Shown piece by piece: positions 23,843-32,821 of a stretch of DNA of 64,000 nt (positions within the stretch are counted from its first letter, which is position 1; each line of letters starts with the position of its first letter). The stretch spans positions 124,001 through 188,000 of the forward strand of contig NZ_VYSA01000003.1 in assembly GCF_008710745.1 (NCBI RefSeq), in the 5' to 3' direction. The notes under the pieces were generated by a model. It was not told the origin of the DNA, searched no databases, and worked only from the letters and a program-made list of their open reading frames with translations. Source of the DNA: Microbacterium rhizomatis (GTDB lineage Bacteria; Actinomycetota; Actinomycetes; Actinomycetales; Microbacteriaceae). The position numbers and the translations under genes are program-made.

Positions 23843-25459
23843 ATGCCTGACTCCGACGAGCACGGGATCCCCGGTTCGGAGAGCATCCCCGCCGACCTGC
23901 TCGCCGCGTTCGACGCGTACGAGCGGGCGATCGTCTCGAATGATCTGGATGCTCTCGACGCGGCGTTCGCGCCGGGTGAGGCCACCCTCCGGGGCGACGC
24001 GGCGGGGCTGCTCGTCGGCCACGACCGCATCAGCGCGTTCCGCGGCGGCCGTGGGGGAGTCGCGGCGCGGGTCATCTCGCGGATCGAGTACCGCCCGATC
24101 GGCGACGATGCGGCGCTGCTCGTCTCGGTGTCGTGGTTCACGGGCGGCGGAACGGGTCTTCAGACCCAGCTCTGGCAGCGCGTCGACGGCACGTGGCTGA
24201 TCACCGCGGCCCACGTCACCCCCCGCGGGCAGGCGTTGGACCGATCGGTGTGGCGTACCGTCGGCGATCCGCTGTGGCAGGGGGCGTGGGAGGGGCCGCT
24301 TGCCGGGCTCACGGTCGCGGTCAAAGACCTCTTCGCGATCCGCGGCTACCGCATCGGCGCGGGTAATCCGACGTTCCTCGACGGCGCGCGGGCGGAGAAG
24401 ACGACCGCCCCGGCCGTGGCCGACCTCATGACCGGCGGCGCGTCGCTGCGCGGCATCGCGCGTACCGACGAATTCGCCTACTCGATCGCCGGCGACAACG
24501 TGCACTACGGCACGCCTCCGAACGGTGCGGTGCCGGGGGCACTTCCCGGCGGATCGTCCAGCGGCCCCGCGACGGCGGTGGCGACTGGCCAGGCCGAGAT
24601 CGGCCTGGCCACCGACACCGCGGGGTCGGTGCGGGTGCCCGCGTCGTACCAGGGCCTGTGGGGTCTGCGGACGACGCACGGCCTCGTGCCCCGTCAGGGG
24701 CTCCTGCCGTTGGCGCAGTCGTTCGACACGGTCGGGTGGCTCACCCGTGACGGTGCGACGATGCAGCGCGTCGTCGACTGGTGCCTGAGCTACGACGGGT
24801 CGGACTCGACCGAGAGCGTGCTCGGCGAGTCGGACGTCGACCTCCCGTGGCGCATCCTCGTGCCGGCGGAGGTGCGCGACGCGGTCGAGCCCGAGACGCG
24901 TGCGGCCTTCGACGCCGTGCTCGGCGCCCTCGACGCCGCCGGTGCGGGCGGGGCGACGGCATCCGTCTCGATCGGCGATCTCGACGAGTACTACGCGCCC
25001 TTCCGAACGGTGCAGGGTGCCGAGGCGTGGCGGAACAACGGCGACTGGATCCGCGAGCACCCCGGCGCGGTCGGCCCGGCGGTGGCCGAGCGGTTCCGCA
25101 TCGCCGCCGCGATCACCCCTGAGCAGGAGGCCGACGCACGCGACGCGCTCGCGGCGCTCCGGGAACGGATGCAGGCGATCGTGGCCGACGCGGTGCTGAT
25201 CATGCCCACCGTGCCCGGCACCGCACCGCTGCGCACCGCCGCGGGTGAAGCAGTGGATGCTGTCCGCCAGGCCACGCTCCGCATGACCACCCCGGCCGCG
25301 GTCGGCGGACTGCCCGCGATCTCGGTCCCCCTGATGACCGTCGCGTCGCCGGTAGGCCACGCACCCGTCGGCATCTGCCTCGTATCCCGCGCCGGCACCG
25401 ACATCGCCCTCGTACGTCTGGCACGCCGCATCCACGATCTTCTTCAGGAGTCCTCATGA
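23843..25459 (+). CDS. HpxZ/AtzH-like (DUF3225) domain fused to amidase-signature hydrolase
   Basis: The 538-residue protein has two parts. Residues about 15-130 form a cystatin/NTF2-like AtzH/HpxZ (DUF3225) domain (FDAYERAIVSNDLDALDAAF, then WQRVDGTWLITAAHVT). Residues about 150-535 are an amidase-signature enzyme with the Ser-cisSer-Lys triad: K161 in VAVKDLFAIRG, S239 in PGGSSSGPA and S262 in DTAGSVRVPAS. In Klebsiella separate HpxZ (AtzH-like) and AtzE-like amidase proteins belong to oxalurate catabolism. The next gene here encodes the aminotransferase that makes oxalurate. I infer an oxalurate or related ureide amidohydrolase. Its stop overlaps the pucG-type start by ATGA. Allophanate or 1-carboxybiuret hydrolysis is an alternative. 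Confidence 0.82.
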   Translation: MPDSDEHGIPGSESIPADLLAAFDAYERAIVSNDLDALDAAFAPGEATLRGDAAGLLVGHDRISAFRGGRGGVAARVISRIEYRPIGDDAALLVSVSWFTGGGTGLQTQLWQRVDGTWLITAAHVTPRGQALDRSVWRTVGDPLWQGAWEGPLAGLTVAVKDLFAIRGYRIGAGNPTFLDGARAEKTTAPAVADLMTGGASLRGIARTDEFAYSIAGDNVHYGTPPNGAVPGALPGGSSSGPATAVATGQAEIGLATDTAGSVRVPASYQGLWGLRTTHGLVPRQGLLPLAQSFDTVGWLTRDGATMQRVVDWCLSYDGSDSTESVLGESDVDLPWRILVPAEVRDAVEPETRAAFDAVLGALDAAGAGGATASVSIGDLDEYYAPFRTVQGAEAWRNNGDWIREHPGAVGPAVAERFRIAAAITPEQEADARDALAALRERMQAIVADAVLIMPTVPGTAPLRTAAGEAVDAVRQATLRMTTPAAVGGLPAISVPLMTVASPVGHAPVGICLVSRAGTDIALVRLARRIHDLLQESS

Positions 25460-26703
25460 CCGTCCCGGTTCCGCCCGCCCTGCCCGGCCCGATCGACCCG
25501 CCCGCGCGGCTCCTGATGGGCCCGGGCCCGATCAACGCGGACCCGCGCGTGCTGCGCGCGATGTCGGCCCAGCTCGTCGGCCAGTACGACCCGGCGATGA
25601 CCGGCTACATGGCGGAGACGCAGGAGCTGTACCGCGCGATCTTCGCGACGCGGAACGACGCGACGGTGCTCGTCGACGGCACCAGCCGCGCGGGCATCGA
25701 GGCGGCGATCGTGTCGCTCGTGCGCCCGGGCGACCGCGTTCTCGTGCCCGTGTTCGGCCGGTTCGGGCACCTCTTGGCTGAGATCGCCGAGCGGGCGATG
25801 GCCGAGGTGCACACGATCGAGGTTCCGTGGGGGCAGGTCTTCCCGGTGTCCGTCGTCGAAGAGGCGATCGAGCGGGTGAAGCCCACCCTGCTCGCGCTCG
25901 TGCAGGGTGACACGTCGACGACGATGAACCAGCCCCTGGACGAGATCGGCGAGATCTGCGCGCGCCACGGCGTGCTCTTCTACACCGACACGACGGCGTC
26001 GCTCGGCGGCAATGCGTTCGAGGCCGACGCGTGGGGAGTGGATGCAGCGACCGCCGGCCTGCAGAAATGCCTCGGCGGGCCGTCCGGGTCGGCGCCGATC
26101 ACCCTGTCGGAGCGCGCGGTCGCGGTCATCTCGTCGCGCAAGAAGGTCGAGGCCGGCATCCGCGAGGCCGGCGACGTGGACGCGCCCGACTTCGTGCGCT
26201 CGAACTACTTCGACCTCGGCATGATCCTCGACTACTGGGGACCGCGCCGCCTCAACCACCACACCGAGGCGACGACGATGCTGTACGGGGCGCGCGAGTG
26301 CGCGCGCATCATCCTGGAAGAAGGGCGGGATGCCGTCATCGAGCGGCACCGCGTCGCCGGCGCCGCGATGCTGGCCGGTGTGCAGGGGCTCGGGCTGTCG
26401 GTCTTCGGTGACGTCGCGCACAAGATGAACAACGTCGTGGCCGTCGAGATCCCCTCGACCGTCGTCGGAGACGCCGTGCGGGCCTCGATGCTCTCCGACT
26501 TCGGCATCGAGATCGGCACGTCGTTCGGGCCGCTCCACGGCAAGGTGTGGCGCCTGGGCACCATGGGGGTCAATGCGCGCAAGGATGCGGTGCTGCAGAC
26601 CCTCGCGGCGCTGGAGGCGGCGCTGCGCCGTGGCGGAGCATCCGTCCCCGCCGGCGGGGGAGTCGACGCCGCGATGGACGTCTTCGGCGGCACGGAGGTG
26701 TAG
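25456..26703 (+). CDS. pucG: (S)-ureidoglycine-glyoxylate aminotransferase (class V)
   Basis: The 415-residue fold-type I PLP enzyme has LLMGPGPINADPRVLRAMS near the start, LVDGTSRAGIEAAIVS, VQGDTSTTMNQPLDEI, FYTDTTASLGGNAFEAD and the PLP lysine K204 in TAGLQKCLGGPSGSAP. These distinguish PucG from alanine-glyoxylate aminotransferases, which have serine-pyruvate-type loops. PucG transfers the amino group of ureidoglycine to glyoxylate, yielding oxalurate and glycine. It is coupled by ATGA to the amidase fusion upstream and followed by allantoate amidohydrolase, whose product becomes its substrate. No oxalurate carbamoyltransferase (AllFGH) gene is visible, so oxalurate must be handled otherwise. 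Confidence 0.9.
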   Translation: MTVPVPPALPGPIDPPARLLMGPGPINADPRVLRAMSAQLVGQYDPAMTGYMAETQELYRAIFATRNDATVLVDGTSRAGIEAAIVSLVRPGDRVLVPVFGRFGHLLAEIAERAMAEVHTIEVPWGQVFPVSVVEEAIERVKPTLLALVQGDTSTTMNQPLDEIGEICARHGVLFYTDTTASLGGNAFEADAWGVDAATAGLQKCLGGPSGSAPITLSERAVAVISSRKKVEAGIREAGDVDAPDFVRSNYFDLGMILDYWGPRRLNHHTEATTMLYGARECARIILEEGRDAVIERHRVAGAAMLAGVQGLGLSVFGDVAHKMNNVVAVEIPSTVVGDAVRASMLSDFGIEIGTSFGPLHGKVWRLGTMGVNARKDAVLQTLAALEAALRRGGASVPAGGGVDAAMDVFGGTEV

Positions 26704-26715
26704 GGCCAGTGGCGA

Positions 26716-26797
26716 GCATCCCGAAGGACCGATGGGGCCGAAGTAGCGACTCGGGGCTCCCCCCGTCCACTGCCGCCCCCGCCGTCCTCCCAGATGT
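26716..26797. repeat. 82-bp palindromic element, type C copy 2
   Basis: GCATCCCGAAGGACCG at the left faces CCGTCCTCCCAGATGT at the right, and the length is exactly 82. It lies between pucG and the allantoate amidohydrolase gene. Confidence 0.8.
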
Positions 26798-26821
26798 CCG
26801 GGCAGACGGAGGCGGAGCCTG

Positions 26822-28096
26822 ATGCCGACGCGGCTGCACGACCTCGCGCCCGATCACTTCGAGGTCGCGTCGCGGCGGGTGATGGCGCGGTGCGAAGAGC
26901 TCGCCCGGGTCACCGCCACGCCGGGCGAGATCGAGCGCGTGTACCTCTCGCCCGAGCATGCGCGCGTCAACCGCCTTGCCGCCGAGTGGATGCGCGAAGT
27001 CGGGATGACGACGAGACAGGACGCCGCGGGCAACCAGGTCGGAAGGCTCGGCGGGGCGGACCTCCCCGCCCTCATGATCGGCTCGCACCTCGACACCGTG
27101 CCCGACGCGGGCCGGTTCGACGGCATCGTCGGGGTGCTCATGGCGCTCGAGGTGGTGCGCATCCTGCGACCCCGGATCGACGCGTTCCCGTTCGCGATCG
27201 AGGTCGTCGCGTTCTCGGACGAGGAGGGCACGCGGTTCGGCAAGGCACTGCTCGGCTCGTCGGCGGTCGCCGGCTCATGGAACGACGAATGGTGGACCCT
27301 GGAAGACGCCGACGGCACCACCCTGCGTCAGGCGTTCCTCGAGTTCGGGCTCGATCCGGGGCGGATCGGCGAGGCCGCGCGGCGGCCCGACGAGCTGGTG
27401 GGCTACCTCGAGGCGCACATCGAGCAGGGGCCCGAGCTCGACCGGCGGGGCGAGTCGCTCGCCGTGGTCTCGTCGATCGCGAGCGCCCGGCGATTCCAGC
27501 TTTCGATCGAGGGCGAGGCCCGGCACGCCGGCGGCACACCGTACGACGTGCGCCACGACGCGCTGCTCGGCGCGAGCGAGGCCGCTCTCGCGGTCGAGCG
27601 CATCTGCCGCGCCGAGCACCACATCATCGGCACGGTCGGCCAGCTCGAGGCGTTTCCCGGGGCGGTCAACATCATCCCGGGCGAGGCCCGCATGAGCGTC
27701 GACCTCCGCGGGGAGTTCGACGGCGCGCGCGACCGCGTGTGGGACGAGATCGAGCGCGAGCTCTACGCGATCATGGGCCGCCGGGGGCTGCGCTGGCGCG
27801 CGCACGAGATCCACAACGCCCCCGCGGTGCTGTGCGCGCCCCTGCTCCAGGACGTCGTGCGGCAGGGCATCGTCTCCACGCTACCGCGCGGAGCCGACGC
27901 CCCCGCCTCGATCTTCAGCCGCGCCGGGCACGACGGCATGGCGATCGGGGCGATCACCGATGTCGGGATGCTGTTCCTCCGCAACCCCGACGGCATCAGC
28001 CATCACCCCGACGAGTCGGTGAGTGCGGGCGACGTCGCGCTCGGCATCCGCGCCCTCACCGAGTCGGTGCTGCACCTGGCCGCCGAGCCCGCCTGA
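26822..28096 (+). CDS. allC: Allantoate amidohydrolase (M20 family)
   Basis: The 424-residue di-metal enzyme hydrolyses allantoate to ureidoglycine, ammonia and CO2. Motifs are LMIGSHLDTVPDAGRFDG (metal His/Asp), AFSDEEGTRFG (metal and catalytic acids), YLEAHIEQGPELDRRG, GEARHAGGTPYDVRHDAL and IFSRAGHDGMAIG. They match AllC/HyuC-type N-carbamoyl hydrolases rather than peptidases. ATG 26822 lies in CCTGATG with GGAGG a few bases upstream. It closes the plus-strand ureide operon and supplies PucG with ureidoglycine. Hydantoin carbamoylase is the alternative name by similarity; the cluster favours allantoate. Confidence 0.9.
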   Translation: MPTRLHDLAPDHFEVASRRVMARCEELARVTATPGEIERVYLSPEHARVNRLAAEWMREVGMTTRQDAAGNQVGRLGGADLPALMIGSHLDTVPDAGRFDGIVGVLMALEVVRILRPRIDAFPFAIEVVAFSDEEGTRFGKALLGSSAVAGSWNDEWWTLEDADGTTLRQAFLEFGLDPGRIGEAARRPDELVGYLEAHIEQGPELDRRGESLAVVSSIASARRFQLSIEGEARHAGGTPYDVRHDALLGASEAALAVERICRAEHHIIGTVGQLEAFPGAVNIIPGEARMSVDLRGEFDGARDRVWDEIERELYAIMGRRGLRWRAHEIHNAPAVLCAPLLQDVVRQGIVSTLPRGADAPASIFSRAGHDGMAIGAITDVGMLFLRNPDGISHHPDESVSAGDVALGIRALTESVLHLAAEPA

Positions 28097-28102
28097 GGTT
28101 TG

Positions 28103-28199
28103 CCGCCGCACGTCCCGCGGTTTCTCGGAGATCTGCAGGATCTCGGGGAATCTCCCACCGAACTGTCCGATGTTCTGCAGATCTCCGAGGTTGCGGCGG
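28103..28199. repeat. 97-bp palindromic element, type E
   Basis: Inner arms CTCGGAGATCTGCAG (28124-28138) and its exact reverse complement (28175-28189) lie inside outer arms CCGCCGCA (28103-28110) and TGCGGCGG (28192-28199). The core CTCGGAGATCTGCA recurs as tandem units at 53227-53436. It follows the allC stop by 6 bases. Confidence 0.85.
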
Positions 28200-28254
28200 T
28201 GATCGGGGAGCGAGCGTGCGATGTGCACCGGCGGCGATTGATCTCGGCTGACCT

Positions 28255-28309
28255 TTTACGCCCAGGAAACATCCGGGCAAGTGTTGGGGAAATCTACATC
28301 GCCTAGCTT
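28255..28309 (+). promoter_or_regulatory. ABC importer promoter with tandem GlnR-like box and -10
   Basis: TTTAC-N6-GAAAC-N6-GCAAG-N6-GGAAA (28255-28292) follows the a1-b1-a2-b2 spacing of GlnR sites. The first pair is good and the second weak. TAGCTT (28304-28309) is the probable -10, leaving a leader of about 75 nt. No known riboswitch motif was recognised in the leader. Confidence 0.55.
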
Positions 28310-28392
28310 CAGGATCAGCCGCTTCGTCGAGCCCCGTAGGCGTGCGTGCCCATCCACCCGATGCATCACATCCGCTTCTGGAGACACAGCAC

Positions 28393-29472
28393 ATGACTCT
28401 TCTTTCCTCTCGGCGCGCGAAGCGCGTCGCGACCGCCCTCGCGGGCATCGCCCTGGCCGCCCTGGCCCTCGCCGGCTGCGCATCCGGCAGCGGCTCGAGC
28501 CCGTCCGCATCGTCGGACGGCGCCGCCGCGGGGCTCGGCGACCTCAACGTCCAGCTCAGCTGGATCAAGAACGAGGAGTTCTCGGGCGAGTTCTTCGCCG
28601 ACTCCGAGGGCTACTACACCGCGGCCGGCCTCGGTACGGTGACGCTCGTCCCGGGTCCGTCGACCGGTGCCGCCGAGCTCATCTCGGGCAGCGCAGACAT
28701 CGCGCTGTCGGATGCTGTCTCCATCGGCTCCGTCGTATCGTCCGAGGGTGCGCCGCTCAAGATCATCGGCACCACCTATCAGAAGAACCCGTTCACGGTG
28801 CTCTCGCTCAAGAGCGGCGGCAACATCGCGACGCCCGCCGACCTCAAGGGCAAGAAGATCGGCGTGCAGGACTCGAACACCGCCCTGTTCAAGGCGCTGC
28901 TCGCCGCGAACGGCATCGCCGAGTCCGACGTGACGATCGTTCCCGTGCAGTACGACCCGGCCCCACTCCTCAACGGCGAGGTCGACGGATTCATCGCCTA
29001 CCTGACCAACGAGGCGATCACGGTCGCCGCATCCGGAGTCGCGACGACCAACCTGCCCTTCGCCGACAACGGCCTCCCGTTCGTCGCCGAGACGATCACG
29101 ACGACCGACGACATGATCGCGAACAAGCGCGACGCCCTCAAGGCGTTCCTCCTCGCCGAGATCAAGGGCTGGACCGACGCGGTCAAAGACCCGGAGGCCG
29201 GCGCGAAACTCGCCGTCGACGTCTACGGCAAAGACCTCGACCTCAACCTCGAGAACTCGATCGCCGGCGCGAAGGTGCAGGCCGAAGAGCTCGTGACGTC
29301 GGACGAGACCAAGAAGAACGGCCTCTTCACGATCTCGGACGAGCTTCAGTCCGAGACCGTCAAGAGCCTCGCCGGCGCGGGGATCATGCTGTCGGCATCC
29401 GACCTGTTCGACCTCTCCCTTCTGGCCGAGGTCTATCAGGAGAACCCCGACCTGGTCGCCTACGCGGGCTGA
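28393..29472 (+). CDS. NMT1/SsuA-type ABC importer, substrate-binding lipoprotein
   Basis: The 359-residue protein has a basic n-region, a hydrophobic core and the lipobox ALALAGC. The mature part is of the NMT1/TauA/ThiY group: [46 protein letters not shown], and [27 protein letters not shown] 28393 begins [13 protein letters not shown] with a good signal peptide; the longer frame adds unlikely residues. It starts an importer operon with one ATPase and two permeases. Members carry pyrimidines, taurine, sulfonates or nitriles. Between allantoin and xanthine-oxidation genes, and behind a GlnR-like box, a purine or ureide ligand is the best inference. Confidence 0.88.
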   Translation: MTLLSSRRAKRVATALAGIALAALALAGCASGSGSSPSASSDGAAAGLGDLNVQLSWIKNEEFSGEFFADSEGYYTAAGLGTVTLVPGPSTGAAELISGSADIALSDAVSIGSVVSSEGAPLKIIGTTYQKNPFTVLSLKSGGNIATPADLKGKKIGVQDSNTALFKALLAANGIAESDVTIVPVQYDPAPLLNGEVDGFIAYLTNEAITVAASGVATTNLPFADNGLPFVAETITTTDDMIANKRDALKAFLLAEIKGWTDAVKDPEAGAKLAVDVYGKDLDLNLENSIAGAKVQAEELVTSDETKKNGLFTISDELQSETVKSLAGAGIMLSASDLFDLSLLAEVYQENPDLVAYAG

Positions 29473-29485
29473 CAGGATCACGGTC

Positions 29486-30355
29486 ATGTCGCAGCCCACT
29501 CTCACGACGGGTCCCGCTCAGCCGGGAAGCGCCCAGGCCGGTACTGCAGAGGCCGGTGTCCAGGGTGAATCCCTGGGCACCGGCCTGCAGATCTCGGGTC
29601 TGAACAAGGTCTTCACCACCGGTCGCAAGAGCGTCGTGGCGCTGAAGGACGCGAACCTGCACACCGAGCAGGGGTCGTTCCTGGCCCTGCTCGGTCCGTC
29701 GGGATGCGGCAAGTCGACCATCCTCCGCATCCTCGCCGGTCTCGAGGCGGCGACGAGCGGCACCACGCGCGTCGACGGCAAGAGCCCGAAGGAGCTCCGC
29801 AAGGCGAACAAGCTCGGCATCGCCTTCCAGGACTCGGCGCTCCTGCCGTGGCGGAGCGTCCTGACCAACATCCGCCTGCCGTTCGAGATCGCCGGCCAGC
29901 CCGTCGACAAGGAATACGTCAACGACATGATCTCGCTGGTGGGGCTGAAGGGTTTCGAGAAGGCCAAGCCCGCCCAGCTGTCCGGCGGCATGCGCCAGCG
30001 CGTCTCGATCGCGCGATCCCTCATCCTCAAGCCCGAAGTGCTCTTGTTCGACGAGCCGTTCGGCGCGCTCGACGACATGACCCGGCAGAAGCTCAACCTC
30101 GAGCTGCTCCGCATCTGGATCGAGAAGCCCGCCACGACGCTCCTGGTCACCCACGGCATCTCTGAGGCGATCTTCCTCTCCGACTACGTCGCCGTGATGA
30201 GCCCGCGTCCTGGCCGGGTCAAAGAGGTCATGACGATCGACCTCCCTCGCCCGCGCACGCCCGAGATGATGCGCACGCCCGAGTTCCACGCGTACGTCGA
30301 CCAGGCCTCCGAACTGCTCTTCGGAGAGGGCGGAGCGGCCACCGATGACCACTAG
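29486..30355 (+). CDS. ABC importer ATPase (SsuB/TauB/ThiZ-like)
   Basis: The 289-residue ATPase has Walker [17 protein letters not shown], the Q-loop region [18 protein letters not shown], the signature [15 protein letters not shown], Walker [17 protein letters not shown] and a switch histidine in [21 protein letters not shown] and DEPFGALD are the usual forms in the NMT1-coupled importer family. An N-terminal extension of about 30 residues is rich in Gly, Ala and Thr. It overlaps the first permease start by 11 bp and supplies energy for the system. Confidence 0.95.
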   Translation: MSQPTLTTGPAQPGSAQAGTAEAGVQGESLGTGLQISGLNKVFTTGRKSVVALKDANLHTEQGSFLALLGPSGCGKSTILRILAGLEAATSGTTRVDGKSPKELRKANKLGIAFQDSALLPWRSVLTNIRLPFEIAGQPVDKEYVNDMISLVGLKGFEKAKPAQLSGGMRQRVSIARSLILKPEVLLFDEPFGALDDMTRQKLNLELLRIWIEKPATTLLVTHGISEAIFLSDYVAVMSPRPGRVKEVMTIDLPRPRTPEMMRTPEFHAYVDQASELLFGEGGAATDDH

Positions 30356-31199
30356 CACCGCGCCCGTCGGCCAGGCTCCGGGGCCGCAGAAGCCGCGGAC
30401 GATCGTGTGGCAGGACATCGCGCTGCCGGCGTGGGTCACCGGAGTCATCGGCGGCGTCCTGATCGTCATCGCCTGGTGGGTGATCGCCGAGGTGTTCGTG
30501 ACCTCGACGGGCGCGCATCCGATCCCCACTCCGCTCGCGGTGCTCATGGCCTTCATCGACAACGGGTTCGCCTACTACTGGCGCAACTTCCTGGTGACGA
30601 TCACCGAGGCGGGGATCGGATACCTCTGGGGCAACGGCATCGCCCTCATCCTCGCCGCGATCGTGCTGGTCGTGCCGCGCCTCGAAGGCGTCGCGATGCA
30701 GCTCGCGATCATCACGTACTGCATTCCGATCGTCGCTGTCGGGATGCTGGCGATCGTCGTGATCCCGGCACCCGGGGTGGGTCAGCCCAGCGGCACGGCC
30801 ATCCTTCTCGCCGCCCTCTCGGTGTTCTTCACCACCGTCGTCGGCGCGCTCCTCGGGCTCAAGTCCGCCGATCGCTCGAGCCTCGACCTGATCACCGTCT
30901 ACGGAGGCAACAGCTTCACCCAGCTCGTCAAGGTACGCCTGATCGCCGCGCTGCCCGCGATCCTGAACGCCTTGCAGATCGCCGTGCCGGCCGCCTTCCT
31001 CGGCGCGGTCCTGGGTGAGTTCTTCGGAAAGATCGAGGTCGGCGTCGGGATCGCGATGATCCTCGCGCAGCAGAACTCGAACGCGCCGTTGGTATGGTCG
31101 CTCGCGCTCGCGAGCGGCGCGGTGGCGCTCGCCGGATTCGCATTGATCGGGCTCGTCGCGCGCGGGATCGCGCCGTGGTCGAGGGGGAAGTCCGCATGA
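30345..31199 (+). CDS. ABC importer permease (SsuC/ThiX-like), first
   Basis: The 284-residue membrane protein has six predicted helices within a BPD_transp_1 domain. It includes a long hydrophobic segment at [20 protein letters not shown], the family's [12 protein letters not shown] start motif, and an EAA loop near [20 protein letters not shown]. Two permease genes in a row suggest a heterodimeric channel. It overlaps the ATPase gene and is joined to the second permease by ATGA. The end [11 protein letters not shown] is cytoplasmic. Confidence 0.93.
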   Translation: MTTSTAPVGQAPGPQKPRTIVWQDIALPAWVTGVIGGVLIVIAWWVIAEVFVTSTGAHPIPTPLAVLMAFIDNGFAYYWRNFLVTITEAGIGYLWGNGIALILAAIVLVVPRLEGVAMQLAIITYCIPIVAVGMLAIVVIPAPGVGQPSGTAILLAALSVFFTTVVGALLGLKSADRSSLDLITVYGGNSFTQLVKVRLIAALPAILNALQIAVPAAFLGAVLGEFFGKIEVGVGIAMILAQQNSNAPLVWSLALASGAVALAGFALIGLVARGIAPWSRGKSA

Positions 31200-32077
31200 C
31201 GACGATGACCGCCGCCCACGAGATGCAGCTGTCTGCTCCGGCCGCCGACCTCAGCCGCGACGTCCGCCGCGCCGCGCGGAGGGGCGTGCTCACGGCCCTC
31301 GGCTGGAGCGTGCTCACCTTCGTCCTTACCCTCGTCGCCGCCACCGCTCTCTGGGTGGGCGTGCTGTGGATCTTCCAGATCTCTCCGCTCATCGCCAAGG
31401 GCCCGGTCGACGTCTGGCGCTACTTCTTCGTGGTTCCGGCTGCTCCGGCGAACCGCGAGCTGATCATGGGCAACCTCGTCGTCACCCTCGGCGACGCCGC
31501 CATCGGCTTCATCGCGGGCCTGGTCGCGGCGATCATCGGTGCGGCGGTGTTCCAGCTCAGCAAGGGCATCGAGAACGCGCTCATGCCGGTGGCCATGCTC
31601 CTGCGATCGGTGCCGCTGATCGCGATGGCGCCCGTGATCATCATGATCTTCGGCCGCGACGTGGTGACCGTCGCGGTCATCGGCGGCATCGTCGTGCTCT
31701 TCCCGGCCCTCGTGAACATCTCGTTCGGCCTGAAGTCGGCATCGACCCAGATGAACGACCTCGTCGAGGTGTACGGCGGCGGATCGTGGTCGAAGCTCAA
31801 CAAGGTCGCCATGCCGTCGTCGCTCCCGGCGTTCTTCGCCGCGGTGCGCATCTCCGTCCCCGGGGCCATCACCGGCGCGCTGCTGGCCGAGTGGCTGGCC
31901 GTCGGAGGCGGGATCGGCGGATCGATCGGCGGCTTCATCCCGCAGGCGCAGTTCACCGCGCTGTGGGCGTCGGTGGTGGTGGTCACGGCGACCTCGCTCA
32001 TCCTCTACAACGTCATCCAGATCGTCGAGGATGTCGTGCTGGCCCGCATGGGCATGCACCCGCAGAAGAACCTCTGA
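31196..32077 (+). CDS. ABC importer permease (SsuC/ThiX-like), second
   Basis: The 293-residue membrane protein has a basic cytoplasmic N-terminus, about six helices and an EAA loop around VYGGGSWSKLNKVAMPSSLP. GALLAEWLAVGGGIGGSIGG is typical of the family near the last helices. ATG 31196 overlaps the stop of the first permease (ATGA); an upstream open stretch in frame is read-through of that gene. Together with the first permease it should form the translocation pathway. Confidence 0.93.
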   Translation: MTTMTAAHEMQLSAPAADLSRDVRRAARRGVLTALGWSVLTFVLTLVAATALWVGVLWIFQISPLIAKGPVDVWRYFFVVPAAPANRELIMGNLVVTLGDAAIGFIAGLVAAIIGAAVFQLSKGIENALMPVAMLLRSVPLIAMAPVIIMIFGRDVVTVAVIGGIVVLFPALVNISFGLKSASTQMNDLVEVYGGGSWSKLNKVAMPSSLPAFFAAVRISVPGAITGALLAEWLAVGGGIGGSIGGFIPQAQFTALWASVVVVTATSLILYNVIQIVEDVVLARMGMHPQKNL

Positions 32078-32081
32078 GCGC

Positions 32082-32693
32082 GTGGCCGCCTCCGCCGTGC
32101 TCGCGGATCCGTCCGCCGACCGCTCCGCTGACACTCCGCGAGACGATCAGGCGGGTCAGCGTCTCGGAGCCCACATCCGGATGCTGCGCCGAGCCCGAAG
32201 ACTCACGCTCGTGCAGGTCGCGACCGAGACCGATCTGTCGCATCCGTTCCTGAGCCAGATCGAACGCGGGCTCGCACAGCCCAGCCTCGGTTCGCTGCGG
32301 CGCATCGCCGTGGCGCTCGGCACGAGCCCGATCGAGCTGATCGCCGCGGCGGAGGGCCCGGCATCCACCGCTCCCGCCGTGGAAGTGCACCGCCGGGGGG
32401 ACGGGGCGGTCGCGGCCGATTTCGCTTCGGGCTCGGCGCGGATGCTCGCGCACGGCGACCGGGCGTTCCGGCCGATGGAGTACGAGGGCGAGAACACCGA
32501 GCCGGGCGAGCACTTCGTGCATGCGGAGGACGAGTTCGTCTATGTGCTCGAGGGCACGGTCTGCGTCGATCTCGACGGCGAGCTGCGCACTCTCGACGCC
32601 ACCGAGTGCGCGTATTTCCGCGGCGGCGTGCGGCACCGGTGGTGGTCGGTCCGCCCCGGCATGTACCGCCTGCTGATCGTCAAGTCGACCTGA
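32082..32693 (+). CDS. XRE-family regulator with C-terminal cupin domain
   Basis: The 203-residue protein has an HTH_XRE domain at about 25-80 (LGAHIRMLRRARRLTLVQVA, then LSHPFLSQIERGLAQPSLGS) and a cupin at about 125-200 (GEHFVHAEDEFVYVLEGTV, HRWWSVRPGMYRLL). Such regulators sense small metabolites through the cupin and control uptake or catabolic genes next to them. GTG 32082, 4 bp after the permease stop, is the likely start; the open frame upstream lies in the permease gene. It probably controls the importer or the xanthine-oxidation genes that converge on it. No operator could be assigned. Confidence 0.88.
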   Translation: MAASAVLADPSADRSADTPRDDQAGQRLGAHIRMLRRARRLTLVQVATETDLSHPFLSQIERGLAQPSLGSLRRIAVALGTSPIELIAAAEGPASTAPAVEVHRRGDGAVAADFASGSARMLAHGDRAFRPMEYEGENTEPGEHFVHAEDEFVYVLEGTVCVDLDGELRTLDATECAYFRGGVRHRWWSVRPGMYRLLIVKST

Positions 32694-32708
32694 TGCGCCG
32701 ATCGCCGC

Positions 32709-32790
32709 GCACCTCGAAGGATGGACGGCTCGCGTCGGCGCCGGTATTGCCTCCCGAGCACACTCCTGCCCCATTCGTCCTTCGAGATGC
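32709..32790. repeat. 82-bp palindromic element, type C copy 3 (inverted)
   Basis: GCACCTCGAAGGATGG at the left faces ATTCGTCCTTCGAGATGC at the right. Its reverse complement aligns over the full length with the copy at 20953-21034. It lies between the converging regulator and molybdenum-hydroxylase genes. Confidence 0.88.
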
Positions 32791-32821
32791 CCGGCGCGAT
32801 CTCGATACCAGCGCGAACTCG

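Noticed and set aside
23695..23850. Short open frame after the FmdA-like gene (starting MAERNIRSS)
   Set aside because: Its sequence is mostly the type A palindromic element, has no conserved pattern and no separate ribosome-binding site.
28200..28392. Riboswitch before the NMT1-type importer
   Set aside because: No thiamine, purine, guanidine or SAM motif could be matched; the conserved-looking part fits a GlnR-type box better.
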